The notes under the pieces: generated by a model
Told to the model about the DNA's origin: nothing
Database searches by the model: none
Seen by the model: the letters and a program-made list of their open reading frames with translations, nothing else
Assembly (NCBI GenBank): GCA_937928015.1
Contig: CALFXA010000020.1
Span: 1 to 36,463, forward strand
Source of the DNA: an uncultured Anaerolineales bacterium
Lineage (GTDB): Bacteria > Chloroflexota > Anaerolineae > Anaerolineales > Villigracilaceae
DNA: 36,463 nucleotides
Direction of reading: 5' to 3'
In this document: piece after piece, positions 23,092 to 32,862 of the stretch
How the letters are laid out: each line of letters opens with the position of its first letter
Numbering within the stretch: position 1 is the stretch's first letter
Program-made: the position numbers and the translations under genes

Positions 23092-25077
23092 ATGAGCGCA
23101 CGGACATTTATACGCGGTTTTCTCGCAGCAGTTTTCATCGCAGTTCTGGCATTTTCCGGCCTGCAACCGGCGGGGGCGCAGGCGGCGGGAGCGCAATCCA
23201 TCACAGGCTGGCTTTCGATCATCTGGGGGGACGGACCGCAAGGCTCGGATTCGATAGGGCCGTTGTACTTTGTCACCGATGAGGCTGGGATCACCACCCG
23301 CTTGAGCGTGGATGAAAGCACTTCTCTGCCCGCGGGTGGACTCCTCGCTCTGAACCGTCAGTTGGTGACCGTTTCGGGAGCGGCAAGCCAGCCCTCAGCG
23401 GCGGACCGTGGACCGGTTTTCGCGGCGGCTTCGATCGAGGCGAAGGATTCGCCCGAACGCGGCAACACGACCCTATCGGCGGTCAGCGGCTCCAAGCCTT
23501 TCATCTCCATCATGTGCAAGTTTTCCGATTACGCCCAGGAACCCAAGACTCTGGCCTACTTTCAGAACATGTATGGTGAACCCTATCCCGGCCTGAACCA
23601 TTACTGGCGCGAGATTTCGTATGGCAACATCAATGTCACCGGCAGCAATGCGGTCGGCTGGTATACCCTGCCCCAGCCGCGTTCCTATTATGTGTACAAC
23701 AATCAACTTGATTTTGATCGCGCTGCCACGGATTGCACCGGGGTAGCTGATCCATATGTCAACTTTGCGGGTTTCACCGGCATCAACCTGATGTTCAACT
23801 ATGAACTGGATAATTACGCCTGGGGCGGCGGCGAGTACATGACGCTGGATGGGGTCAGCAAGGTCTGGCCGATGACTTGGGAGCCGCCGTGGGGATACAG
23901 CGCGATCACCGTCATGTCGCACGAGATGGGCCATGCCTTCGGCCTGCCACATTCCTCGGGCAATTTTGGCGCGACCTACGACAACCGCTGGGACGTGATG
24001 AGCGACACCTGGAGCGACTGCAGCCGTTTGAGCGACGCCACCTATGGCTGTCTGGGGCAGCACACCATCATGTACCATAAGGACATGCTGGGCTGGGTAC
24101 CCGCATCCATGAAATATACGCTCAACTCGGCCACCGCTCCGGTGGAAAGCGGCATGGCTCCGGGGGCCTATCTGATGGCGACCCTGCCTTTCGGCAGTTC
24201 AGGATACTATTACACCGTCGAGGCGCGCCAGCGAGTTGGGTATGATGTGAAACTGCCCGGCGTGGCAATCATCATCCACGAGATCGAACCCAATCGAAGC
24301 GACGACAAGCCCGCGCACGTGGTCGACCTCAATGACGATGGCAACCAAAATAACGGAGACGCCAGCGCCATGTGGACCGTGGGCGAAACCTTCACTGATG
24401 CCACAAACGGCATCTCAGTGCAGGTGTTGTCCTCCACCACCAACGGGTTCAGCGTAAAGTTAACAAACAATGCTTCAACCGCTACGATCGAAATCGACAG
24501 CAACGCCCAGGTACTGATGTTCGGGGACGTTCCACTGGGCTATTGGGCCGGTTCGTGGATCGAGCGTTTATACAACGCTGGAATCACCGGCGGCTGCTCG
24601 ACCAGCCCGATGCTATTTTGTCCCACCACGGGCGTGACCCGCGACCAGATGGCCGTTTTCCTGCTGCGTGGTATCCACGGCTCCAGCTACAATCCGCCGG
24701 CGGTGGGGGCCGGTACCGGCTTCAACGATGTGCCCACCACCCACTGGGCGGCAGCCTGGATCAAACAATTGGCTGCCGAGGGCATCACCGGTGGTTGTAG
24801 CAACAGTAATTTCTGCCCAAGCCTCCCGGTCACTCGCGACCAGATGGCTGTCTTCCTGTTGCGGGCCAAGTACACCTCTTCTTATGCACCTCCCGACGTC
24901 GGCTCTGACACAGGCTTTACCGACGTGCCCACCACCTATTGGGCGGCAGCCTGGATCAAACAACTGGCAGCCGAGGGCATCACGGGGGGGTGTACTGCAT
25001 CCACATACTGTCCTACAATCGCTGTCACTCGTGACCAGATGGCCGTCTTCCTGGTTCGCACCTTCGACCTGCCCTAG
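23092..25077 (+). CDS. Secreted zinc metalloprotease with three SLH-like repeats
   Basis: 661 residues. The ATG at 23092 is preferred over the upstream frame because AAGGAG lies 5 nt before it and the signal peptide (about 1-31) starts there. A metallopeptidase domain carries HEMGHAFGLPH at about 277-287, the full metzincin-type HExxHxxGxxH zinc motif, with WDVMSDTW downstream as the likely Met-turn. It resembles M6- or M11-type peptidases. A beta-rich region follows, including VVDLNDDGNQNNGD, which is Asp/Asn-rich and possibly Ca-binding, and then three SLH-like repeats with Cys loops of seven, five and five residues. Its likely role is a cell-surface protease, perhaps for feeding on protein or for processing neighbouring surface proteins. 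The substrate is unknown. Confidence 0.88.
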   Translation: MSARTFIRGFLAAVFIAVLAFSGLQPAGAQAAGAQSITGWLSIIWGDGPQGSDSIGPLYFVTDEAGITTRLSVDESTSLPAGGLLALNRQLVTVSGAASQPSAADRGPVFAAASIEAKDSPERGNTTLSAVSGSKPFISIMCKFSDYAQEPKTLAYFQNMYGEPYPGLNHYWREISYGNINVTGSNAVGWYTLPQPRSYYVYNNQLDFDRAATDCTGVADPYVNFAGFTGINLMFNYELDNYAWGGGEYMTLDGVSKVWPMTWEPPWGYSAITVMSHEMGHAFGLPHSSGNFGATYDNRWDVMSDTWSDCSRLSDATYGCLGQHTIMYHKDMLGWVPASMKYTLNSATAPVESGMAPGAYLMATLPFGSSGYYYTVEARQRVGYDVKLPGVAIIIHEIEPNRSDDKPAHVVDLNDDGNQNNGDASAMWTVGETFTDATNGISVQVLSSTTNGFSVKLTNNASTATIEIDSNAQVLMFGDVPLGYWAGSWIERLYNAGITGGCSTSPMLFCPTTGVTRDQMAVFLLRGIHGSSYNPPAVGAGTGFNDVPTTHWAAAWIKQLAAEGITGGCSNSNFCPSLPVTRDQMAVFLLRAKYTSSYAPPDVGSDTGFTDVPTTYWAAAWIKQLAAEGITGGCTASTYCPTIAVTRDQMAVFLVRTFDLP

Positions 25078-25096
25078 CAGGGCTACTTCCCAACAA

Positions 25097-25126
25097 AAAA
25101 TCGCCCCTGGGTCCAGGGGCGATTTT
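25097..25126. terminator. Bidirectional terminator between 23092-25077 and 25138-26259
   Basis: A 14-bp perfect stem (AAAATCGCCCCTGG with its complement) and a GT loop, with A and T runs outside. It serves both convergent genes. Confidence 0.92.
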
Positions 25127-25137
25127 GATTCGGGTGG

Positions 25138-26259
25138 CTATTTTGTTTCCTCTGCAAATCGCCGAATGACATTCGCCACATATTCGGCATCTTCCAAGCT
25201 CATGTGTGGACCCATCGGCAGGCTGAGTTCAGTGGTGGCGATCCGCTCTGCGATGGGGAAAGCGTCTTGTGGAATGCCCATGTCACGGTAGGCATCCGAG
25301 AGATGCGGAGGAATGGGATAGTGGATCAACGTGTCCACGCCTTGACTTGCCAGGTACTTTTGCAATTCGTCACGGCGCGGATGCAGGACAGTGAAGATGT
25401 GCCAGATGGGCTCGGCCCATTCAGGGACATGCGGAAGGGTCAGATCGGGCAGACCAGAGAGGCGCTCGACATAATATTCGGCGATCTTTACGCGGCGCTG
25501 ATTCCATTCCTCGAGGGTGGGAAGTTTGGCGCGCAGGAAGGCCGCATGCAATTCATCCAGGCGCGAATTATAGCCTTTATACTCGTTATAGTATTTGACC
25601 TTCGAGCCGTAGTTGCGCAGCATGCGAATCTTCACGGCCAATTCATCATCGTCCGTTAGCACCGCGCCCGCATCTCCCAGCGCGCCCAGGTTCTTGCCCG
25701 GGTAGAAACTGAAGCCCGAGGCATGCCCCAAAGCACCCGCAAAGCGCCCTTTGTAACGCGCACCCTGCGCCTGGGCCGCATCCTCGATCACCTTGAGGTT
25801 GTGACGTCCAGCAATTTCCATCAGCGGACCCATATCGGCGGGCTGACCGTAGAGATGCACAGGCAGGATGACTTTCGTCTGCGGGGTAATCGCCGCCTCG
25901 ACGCGTAGCGGGTCAAGGTTATAGGTGCGGGGATCCGGTTCAACAGGAACAGGTTTGGCCCCAGAATAAGAGACCGCCAACCAGGTGGCGATATAGGTGT
26001 TCGAAGGCACGATGACCTCGTCGCCCTCGCCGATCCCATATCCGCGCAGGATCAGATGCAGGGCCTCCAATCCGTTGCCCACACCCAGGCAGTGGCGCAC
26101 TCCGCAATAGGCCGCGAACTCTTGTTCGAAAGCCTTGACCTCCTCGCCCAAAATGTACCAGCCCGATTCCATCACGCGTTGATAGGCGGCATCCAACTCG
26201 GCCTTTAATTCCTGGTACGGCGATTTCATGTCGAGAAAGGGTACTTTACGCTGGTTCAT
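25138..26259 (-). CDS. DegT/DnrJ/EryC1/StrS sugar aminotransferase (3-amino-3,6-dideoxyhexose type)
   Basis: A PLP enzyme of 373 residues that moves an amino group onto a dTDP-keto-sugar. It shows GNGLEALHL (about 61), the PLP-pairing Asp in [11 protein letters not shown] (about 160), the Schiff-base Lys189 in [14 protein letters not shown] and the substrate-loop motif [11 protein letters not shown]. Because it is coupled to the ketoisomerase-acetyltransferase gene upstream (4-bp ATGA overlap), it is probably an FdtB/QdtB-type enzyme acting on dTDP-3-keto-6-deoxyhexose to give dTDP-Fuc3N or dTDP-Qui3N. Which epimer cannot be told from sequence alone. It is the last gene of its operon and ends at the bidirectional terminator. 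Confidence 0.9.
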   Translation of the reverse strand: MNQRKVPFLDMKSPYQELKAELDAAYQRVMESGWYILGEEVKAFEQEFAAYCGVRHCLGVGNGLEALHLILRGYGIGEGDEVIVPSNTYIATWLAVSYSGAKPVPVEPDPRTYNLDPLRVEAAITPQTKVILPVHLYGQPADMGPLMEIAGRHNLKVIEDAAQAQGARYKGRFAGALGHASGFSFYPGKNLGALGDAGAVLTDDDELAVKIRMLRNYGSKVKYYNEYKGYNSRLDELHAAFLRAKLPTLEEWNQRRVKIAEYYVERLSGLPDLTLPHVPEWAEPIWHIFTVLHPRRDELQKYLASQGVDTLIHYPIPPHLSDAYRDMGIPQDAFPIAERIATTELSLPMGPHMSLEDAEYVANVIRRFAEETK

Positions 26260-27191
26260 TGACCAAGCTCCTTCAAGAAAAGATCGTAATCACGGATGTA
26301 ATCTTCGGCCTTGTACACGTCGGAGGCCAACACCAACAGCACGGCATCGGTGGAATACTTGTACTCGGTGGCCCACACCATCGGCGGGACATGAATACCC
26401 AGGTTGGGATGGTCGAGCAGCACTTCGGCACGATGCTGACCATCGTCCACGACCACAGAGCAACTGCCTTTGATGCACACCAGGAATTGATGGCAGGTAC
26501 GATGGGCATGTTCGCCCCGCACTTCGCGGCTGGGCACATCGAACACGAGAAAATATCGTTGAGGGATAAAGGGCAGGAACTGGCCCGTCTCGGCAAAACT
26601 CAGGCTCCCGCGCAAGTCTGCCACGAGCGGAAGTTCGACCACCGACACACCCTGCACACCCACCGCCCGCTCCCGGACCCCGGTCTGGTCCGCCGATGAA
26701 CGGCTGGCTGCCCGTTCCCGGTTCGAATCCACATACCCGACGATGCGGGCGGGGTTACCGACCACGATGGCGTATGGTGGAACGTCCTTGGTGACAACCG
26801 TCCCGGCGCCGACCATGGCATACTGTCCGATGGTCAAGCCAGGCAGGATGGTGGCATTCGCGCCAATGGATGCACCCTTACGGATCACCGTGCGCGGGAA
26901 TTTTTCGGGATACTTTTTGCTACGCGGGAAGGGATCATTGGTGAAGGTGGCATTCGGCCCCACAAAGACATCATCTTCCAGGGTAATGCCATCCCATAAC
27001 TGGACACCGCTCTTGACAGTCACGCGGTCACCGACGATCACATCATTCTCGATGAAGGTATGGTCGCACAAGTTGCAGTCCGCACCGATGACGGCGTCCG
27101 GTAATACATGCGCGAACGCCCACACACGCGTCCCCTTGCCGATATTTTGTGTCTCGACCACGGCATTGGGATGTTGAAAAAAGTCACTCAT
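26256..27191 (-). CDS. Bifunctional sugar N-acyltransferase / dTDP-4-keto-6-deoxyglucose ketoisomerase (WxcM type)
   Basis: A two-domain fusion of 311 residues. Residues ~1-155 form a left-handed beta-helix acyltransferase with hexapeptide repeats ([54 protein letters not shown]). Residues ~180-311 form a cupin of the FdtA/QdtA ketoisomerase family with the His pair in [15 protein letters not shown] and [17 protein letters not shown]. It probably catalyses the first step (3,4-ketoisomerisation) and the last step (N-acetylation) on either side of the DegT aminotransferase, so two genes cover dTDP-Fuc3NAc or dTDP-Qui3NAc synthesis from dTDP-4-keto-6-deoxyglucose. rmlA/rmlB functions are not in the window. 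It overlaps both neighbours by 4 bp. Confidence 0.88.
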   Translation of the reverse strand: MSDFFQHPNAVVETQNIGKGTRVWAFAHVLPDAVIGADCNLCDHTFIENDVIVGDRVTVKSGVQLWDGITLEDDVFVGPNATFTNDPFPRSKKYPEKFPRTVIRKGASIGANATILPGLTIGQYAMVGAGTVVTKDVPPYAIVVGNPARIVGYVDSNRERAASRSSADQTGVRERAVGVQGVSVVELPLVADLRGSLSFAETGQFLPFIPQRYFLVFDVPSREVRGEHAHRTCHQFLVCIKGSCSVVVDDGQHRAEVLLDHPNLGIHVPPMVWATEYKYSTDAVLLVLASDVYKAEDYIRDYDLFLKELGQ

Positions 27192-28135
27192 GGTTTATCC
27201 TGTTTGGTCTCATCATATATTTCATCAATCACAAAAGGCGGCCGCCTGCGAACTTCGTCCAGGGTGCGCCAGAGGTATTCGCCCAACACGCCCAACATGG
27301 TCATTTGCAGCCCCGTCGTGAAGGTGATAATCAACATGGTCGGCACCCAGCCCTTCACATCGATACCGAAGAGGGACCAGTATACTAGAATGAACGCCCC
27401 ATATCCAAAGGAGGTCAGGGCCACGAGAAAGCCGATTACCGAAAGAATACGAATTGGCCAGAAGGTAAAAGCGACAAAAGTATCCACAAAAAGTTTTGCC
27501 TTCTTGCGCAAGGTCCAGCGGGATTTTCCACGAGTGCGCGCGCGGCGCACGTAAGGGATCAGAATGGGCTTGAATCCTAACCAGTAGATCAGGCTCATCA
27601 GGTTGGTATTCTTCTCCCGGATACGGTTCACCTCATTCACAATCTGGCGATCCACGAGGAAGAAATCAAAGCCGCCGTCAGGGTAATCTGCAATGGCATA
27701 TTTCCGCACAAGAGCATAATAGGTGTTGGAAAATAGTTTTTGTGAAAATGGCTCCTCCCGATCCTGGCGAACGGCAAAGATAGCCTTGGTGCCTTTTTCC
27801 CAATGACCAAGCATCTCCAAGAATAGTTCGGGGGGATCCTGCAAATCAGCGGAAATCATTCCCACACAATCACCTGATGCAACAGAAAACCCTGCTTGTA
27901 TCGCGGCCATTGAACCAAAATTGCGGGTTAGTTTAACAACCCTGATAGTCTCAGGATATTTTGCCTGAAACTCGCGCAAAATCTCTAGCGAACGATCTCC
28001 CGAGCCGTCGTCCACAAAAATCAGTTCAAAACGATAGTTCCCAATTTCCCTCCCTAATTCCAAAAGTTGTGGGATAGTTTCCGGCAAATTGAGTTCATTG
28101 TAGAATACAGGAACAATAATGGAAAATGACTTCAT
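27188..28135 (-). CDS. GT2 polyprenyl-phosphate glycosyltransferase (GtrB/DPM1-like)
   Basis: A membrane-associated transferase of 315 residues that probably loads a sugar onto undecaprenyl phosphate. A GT-A domain carries SIIVPVFYNE at the N-terminus, VDDGSGD (41-47) and the metal/donor motif SADLQDPPE (about 95). Two C-terminal membrane segments follow (about 236-295, WPIRILSVIGFLVALTSFGYG), as in GtrB. The ATG at 28133-28135 is preferred to the one 10 codons upstream because it matches the usual family start, avoids overlap with the preceding gene and has TAGAAT 7 nt before it. The flipped lipid-linked sugar would serve membrane transferases such as the neighbouring GtrII-like protein. Confidence 0.88.
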   Translation of the reverse strand: MKSFSIIVPVFYNELNLPETIPQLLELGREIGNYRFELIFVDDGSGDRSLEILREFQAKYPETIRVVKLTRNFGSMAAIQAGFSVASGDCVGMISADLQDPPELFLEMLGHWEKGTKAIFAVRQDREEPFSQKLFSNTYYALVRKYAIADYPDGGFDFFLVDRQIVNEVNRIREKNTNLMSLIYWLGFKPILIPYVRRARTRGKSRWTLRKKAKLFVDTFVAFTFWPIRILSVIGFLVALTSFGYGAFILVYWSLFGIDVKGWVPTMLIITFTTGLQMTMLGVLGEYLWRTLDEVRRRPPFVIDEIYDETKQDKP

Positions 28136-28142
28136 AGGATAT

Positions 28143-28148
28143 ATTCTA
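28143..28148 (-). promoter_or_regulatory. Candidate -10 box before the GT2 gene
   Basis: TAGAAT on the minus strand, 7 nt before the preferred ATG and overlapping the stop codon of the upstream gene. It has the same spacing as the pstS and pstB boxes. It may be an internal promoter for the three sugar genes. Confidence 0.35.
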
Positions 28149-29756
28149 TCTACATAATTCTTCATAATGTGAAAGGGCCTGAATCTGGGGACTTTGGCAT
28201 AGTAGCGCCCTTTGTAAATGTGAATAAGGACTAAACTTAATTACCACAATGTCATTGCGAAAAACTTTCACACTTCCATCTTGAGGCCATTCAGGCATTG
28301 TATCTACAAAATTAAAGAACTTGTCATCGCGTCGATCATTTGGCATTGGCATCAACCCACCTATTCGTAATGTTTGGAGGAACATCACTATACGCTCATT
28401 ATCACCCTGTCCAAATTCAAAAAAGGATGAGCCAAATGTTTCCCTTTTAGGAATAAGTTGTGTCTCTGGCTCATCATAATATCCAACGATCTCAATAAAA
28501 CGTATTTTTTTGACACCCGCTTGCGACTGAGCCTCATTAATTCTGTCAACCAAATTAGCCGCCAAAATACGATCTGCCTGAAGAGCCAAATGAGATGCGG
28601 CAAAAAGATGGTTTGTCACAAGAGAAAACTGCAAGACACAATACGCTGTGATCATTGTAACAAGCACCTTATATCCCCTATGGCTTCCAAATATACCTAT
28701 CATGACAAAACCTGCAGCCGCAAGAGGGACGGCTATAAGAAAACGCATTAAGGTCACCTTTATAAAAAATGTCCCTAAAAAGGGTACAAGCAAAAGAAAA
28801 AATGATAATAAGACAACAAAGAGACTGTTTACAAATGAAAACCTCGAGCTATATAAATTAAAAATCAGGCTTAGCATACCAATCAAAAGCAATCCGCCAA
28901 AGGCACCTGCGCTTAGTGCATAAATTGATTTATCGCCCATGTAGACAGGGATTGCCTGTTCAAAAATAATCCTATGAAATATTTCGACCAACTTATTCCC
29001 ATTCAGCAGATCCTGCCAGGTAAAGAAACTCTCGACATAGGAATTTGCTGTATTATTTCCTGTACTGCTATTAGATATTCTTTGCACCACAAAATAAAGA
29101 ACTAACGCTGAAACATTTATCAAAAAAATTACCAAAAGATTCTTGACAACTATCCTTTGGGTGCGAATAACATCTAGAATAATATAAACGGTAAAAGCAG
29201 CAATGAGCACAAAGATAAAACTTTGATAAACGCCAATAGAAAAAGCCGCAGGGAGCAGGGAAAAAAGCTTATTATATCCTCGTGCGGTCGAATAAATAAA
29301 CATAGCCAAGGCCACAAAAAAAACACCAATACCCACCCCATAGTTAATGGTAGAAAAAGTATACATAAACGACATGGTCGGAAATGTAATACATACTGCG
29401 CCAAATACAATCTGGTCTAAAACAGACGTTATATTCCAGCTTTTTAATAACAACAAAACCGCTGCGATATAGAATAGCAATCCTATAAACAATGGAATAA
29501 AGGGAATAGTTGTATATGGGATAATAAATTTATTTAAGAGATACATACCCCAACGCCCTTGAACAATCCATGCACGGGTATGTCCCAGATAAGTAGCATG
29601 TATTTCTTCATCGGGCGTTATGTTAAAGTTAAACAATTCAAAACCATATGCGGCCAAAGTAGCAATAATCAGCAAAGCTACCAGGTATATGTTTCTTTTC
29701 AGATAGGTCTGAACACGGATGCTCACCATATCAATCTGGCAAAAAGAATCAGTCAC
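28146..29756 (-). CDS. Polytopic membrane protein, GtrII-like glucosyltransferase family
   Basis: 536 residues from a GTG start at 29754-29756, chosen because AGGAG lies 4 nt before it; the open frame runs 18 codons further upstream without such a site. About ten hydrophobic segments span residues ~20-390, with an acidic motif FNITPDEEIH after the first one. This is the pattern of GtrII-type GT-C transferases, where acidic residues in the first outer loop act in catalysis. A soluble C-terminal part (KIRFIEIVGYYDEPE; VKVFRNDIVVIKFSPY) lies outside the membrane. The neighbouring GtrB-like gene fits a pair that loads and then transfers sugar onto a surface glycan. The DNA is AT-rich compared with the sugar-nucleotide genes. 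The family call is moderate. Confidence 0.65.
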   Translation of the reverse strand: MTDSFCQIDMVSIRVQTYLKRNIYLVALLIIATLAAYGFELFNFNITPDEEIHATYLGHTRAWIVQGRWGMYLLNKFIIPYTTIPFIPLFIGLLFYIAAVLLLLKSWNITSVLDQIVFGAVCITFPTMSFMYTFSTINYGVGIGVFFVALAMFIYSTARGYNKLFSLLPAAFSIGVYQSFIFVLIAAFTVYIILDVIRTQRIVVKNLLVIFLINVSALVLYFVVQRISNSSTGNNTANSYVESFFTWQDLLNGNKLVEIFHRIIFEQAIPVYMGDKSIYALSAGAFGGLLLIGMLSLIFNLYSSRFSFVNSLFVVLLSFFLLLVPFLGTFFIKVTLMRFLIAVPLAAAGFVMIGIFGSHRGYKVLVTMITAYCVLQFSLVTNHLFAASHLALQADRILAANLVDRINEAQSQAGVKKIRFIEIVGYYDEPETQLIPKRETFGSSFFEFGQGDNERIVMFLQTLRIGGLMPMPNDRRDDKFFNFVDTMPEWPQDGSVKVFRNDIVVIKFSPYSHLQRALLCQSPQIQALSHYEELCR

Positions 29757-29877
29757 TTTTCTCCTAAACACAAGAGCCTCCACCAAGAACCTACGGGTGA
29801 TTGAATACACAAGCCAAAAGAATAAAACTCAAAAAACACGTTTTGCAAAATCCCTGATCTTGAAGGATCGCTTTATT

Positions 29878-32862
29878 TTATGCTACCGAGTTTCGATCAA
29901 CTCGATATTTCACAAAGATATAAATACCAAAAAGTAAAATAAAAGAAAGGAAGGAAATAAGGATCCCTCCCCTGAGCCATGGCACAGTATATTTTAATTC
30001 TACCGTATGTCTCCCGTCGCCGACATATACGCCAGTAAATGCTATATTGGTTCTTATCTTCTGTACAGGCACCCCATCGACATAAGCTTTCCAGCCTGCA
30101 TCAAAAGGAACAGAAAAATAAACCAGGCCGCTGCTGTCCATATCCACCATCCCGCTTACATAGTCCGCATCAACGATGATGTTTTTGATATCGGATGACT
30201 TTATCAAAGATGTAGCATGTGCAGTGATCTCTTTATCATTTCTATGAAAAACCGAGAAATCCTTAACTTGAAGATTACCAACTATTCCCGCTAAATTCAC
30301 ACAAATAGAATTGACGCCCTCTATTGGCAATGTAAAATAATATTCTTGAAATCCTGGCTTTACGTCAAAAGAAACAACGTCTTCTATATCATAATCGTCA
30401 TTTTCTGAAGTCTTATAAAAGATTTCACCTTGCCCCTGTGTGGGTGTTTCCATAGAAAACGAGATAGAAACCGAAGTATCAGAAGCTTCCAAAAAATTCA
30501 CACAGAATTTGGAAGAAGTATCCCCCGAAGTGTTGAAATCAAGGTACTTCGGGAAGTCGTTTTCTTTTACACTTATATTTGGGCTTAAGTATGAGAAATC
30601 CGCAATAAGGTCTACTGCAGGCCCGTCTTTTAGAAGCGGAGCACTGATTTTCGCTAAGTCAGGATGGCCAAGGCCAAAATCATCAGGAACCACAACGGCA
30701 TCATATAATATGTATTGGCGTTCTCCCCAGCCAAGTTTCTTAAATTCCTTAACGGGTATATAATTTTTATAGGTTACTCCAATGGCCGTTGCATTATTAT
30801 TTTTATACACGTATACATCACCATAATGACCTATTTCTTCATACCCAAAATAAGAGTGTTCTTTTTTTGTTAGAAGATATTTTCCGGCAGAAATATTTCT
30901 CATAAATTGTCTATCAGAAAAACCAAGCAGATAGTTTGAGTGAGAGCCTCTGATACCAAAAAGGTCTTGCCACTCCCAAATATAATACGGAATAATGGAA
31001 GAGTATTGTTTTTCTCCATAAAAATTCTGAAATAGTGCATCTGTATGGTAAACATAATCATAAGCTTTATTAACCCTATAAAAGCTTTTATCGCTTTCTG
31101 AAATGGCGTTAAGTGCTTGCATGGTCGAAGTATCAAAATAAGGAATCTTGCTCTTGTCTGAAACAGGAACAACCCCCCGCAAATTTACCGTAGCAAAACC
31201 ATTTAATGCCGTTTCTGCCAACAATACAATCATAATAGAATAGGAAGCGATCTTGGTGTTCTGGTTATATAACAACAAACCATACAGGGCACATGCAACA
31301 ATTACAACCCAAGCAGACCAAGGAAGGTTTACTGCCATTTTTGGAATCTGAGGGAGTTGGCTAACCTGGACTGATATAAAACCAGCATATAGGCCCAACA
31401 ACATAGTGACAACATATAACCATTTACGCGGTCTATCAATATATCTCAGGCCCTCAGCAAGAGCAACTGAAAAAACAGGAACAAGCAAAAAAGTCCAGCG
31501 ATATGAATATTTACTTAGGGCACTAAATATTGGATTCGTGACATGTGGAAATAAAAGGAGGAATATTACCAGGGCTGAAATCCAAATATATCTTTTTCTT
31601 CGAAAACTAATAAAAAATAATTGCGGGATAAGAAAAATCGTCAGGATGCTAGTGTATAGAAACGGGGATTCATAATAATTTTGAAATCCCTTATACATAT
31701 TATTTGAGACCCCAAGTAACCCATTAGAAAGAAAACGCATCAAAATAGTATAGTATTCATTAGAATCCGCAAAGGAAAGGCTTGGAAGAATCCCACCTGT
31801 CATCCTGGGGCTTTGGCCTATTGCATAAACTTGGGGCAAAAATAACACACCAGCAAGGCCAATACCCAAAAGAAGCAAACCAACCGTCAAGAAACCTGTT
31901 ACAAAAAAGTCCTTCCAATGAAAGCCATTTAGAATTATTTTTCTAAAGATATAGTAGACAGCCAGAAATAACAGTACCATGTAAAGTGCATAAGGCCAAA
32001 AAGCTGCGAAGAGAGCAGTGGATATGACTACGCCAACCCAATCATTAGAAGATAACAACCATCTTTCAAAAAAATACAAAAGGAGAGTAAAAAATACAAA
32101 CACTGTAGCGTACTGATAATGTTGCCCCCATCCTACAAAAAAGCCACAAAAGGTATAAACGATAGCAGAGGCCATCAAAGGCATACCTCGATAGCCCAAT
32201 CGTTTTATATATAAAAATGACAGTGTTGCAAGAGAAAATACCTTGGCGGTTAACGCCAAGAAAAGCCCTATATCAATGTGCATCTTGTCAAATGGAATAA
32301 TAAATATATTATATGGGTCAAACAACCAAGGAGAAGCTGCAGAAAAGATATTTGTCCCTAGGCCATGCTGAAAGGCCCATCCTGATAAGTGAAATGAATG
32401 AAAATAATCGCTTATAAATGCATACATGGGCCAATAACTGGCATAAGTATCAGCGCCAATATCCAAATAAATATACATATTCCCTGTAAGGGGCAATGGC
32501 AGATATATGATGCCATAGATCACCGAGACCATTAAGATATATGCAAAAAAAGGTTTCGTTTTAACAAAATCTCCAAACAGGAGCTTACTTTTTTCAATAA
32601 AATTCTCCCTTTGTATCCATAGTTCTAAACTTTTCGCCCATACAAAGAAAAGCATAAAAAAACGTGATATGTAATAAATCACGAGCGAAGTCACAATCAC
32701 CCCTCCAACCATCAGCCCACCTTGAGCAATCAGATTTCGATGGTTCAATAGATTGCCGTGCAATAAAAAGTTTATTCTATCTTTAAAAAGCCAAAAGGTC
32801 AGACTGCCGGTCAGTAGGAACAAAAATGTTTTTTTTAGCTTTTCATTTAATTCATTATTCAT
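29878..32862 (-). CDS. YfhO-family large membrane protein (putative GT-C glycosyltransferase)
   Basis: 994 residues. The ATG at 32860-32862 has AGG 5 nt upstream; a GTG two codons earlier is possible. About a dozen membrane segments are followed by a long extracytoplasmic region (about 560-950) and a final membrane segment. Diagnostic stretches are DIGADTYASYWPMYAFISDY, WAFQHGLGTNIFSAASPWLF and the C-terminal SVPFDAGWKAYVDG with VYVGDGRHTVELKYTVP before the last helix, as in YfhO proteins, some of which add sugars to wall polymers outside the membrane. It lies upstream of the GtrII-like gene on the same strand after a 120-bp gap. The DNA is strongly AT-rich. The acceptor is unknown. Confidence 0.82.
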   Translation of the reverse strand: MNNELNEKLKKTFLFLLTGSLTFWLFKDRINFLLHGNLLNHRNLIAQGGLMVGGVIVTSLVIYYISRFFMLFFVWAKSLELWIQRENFIEKSKLLFGDFVKTKPFFAYILMVSVIYGIIYLPLPLTGNMYIYLDIGADTYASYWPMYAFISDYFHSFHLSGWAFQHGLGTNIFSAASPWLFDPYNIFIIPFDKMHIDIGLFLALTAKVFSLATLSFLYIKRLGYRGMPLMASAIVYTFCGFFVGWGQHYQYATVFVFFTLLLYFFERWLLSSNDWVGVVISTALFAAFWPYALYMVLLFLAVYYIFRKIILNGFHWKDFFVTGFLTVGLLLLGIGLAGVLFLPQVYAIGQSPRMTGGILPSLSFADSNEYYTILMRFLSNGLLGVSNNMYKGFQNYYESPFLYTSILTIFLIPQLFFISFRRKRYIWISALVIFLLLFPHVTNPIFSALSKYSYRWTFLLVPVFSVALAEGLRYIDRPRKWLYVVTMLLGLYAGFISVQVSQLPQIPKMAVNLPWSAWVVIVACALYGLLLYNQNTKIASYSIMIVLLAETALNGFATVNLRGVVPVSDKSKIPYFDTSTMQALNAISESDKSFYRVNKAYDYVYHTDALFQNFYGEKQYSSIIPYYIWEWQDLFGIRGSHSNYLLGFSDRQFMRNISAGKYLLTKKEHSYFGYEEIGHYGDVYVYKNNNATAIGVTYKNYIPVKEFKKLGWGERQYILYDAVVVPDDFGLGHPDLAKISAPLLKDGPAVDLIADFSYLSPNISVKENDFPKYLDFNTSGDTSSKFCVNFLEASDTSVSISFSMETPTQGQGEIFYKTSENDDYDIEDVVSFDVKPGFQEYYFTLPIEGVNSICVNLAGIVGNLQVKDFSVFHRNDKEITAHATSLIKSSDIKNIIVDADYVSGMVDMDSSGLVYFSVPFDAGWKAYVDGVPVQKIRTNIAFTGVYVGDGRHTVELKYTVPWLRGGILISFLSFILLFGIYIFVKYRVDRNSVA

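Noticed and set aside
29811..29877. Possible terminator after the YfhO-like gene (GATC..GATC)
   Set aside because: The stem is only four pairs with no proper T run; too weak to call.
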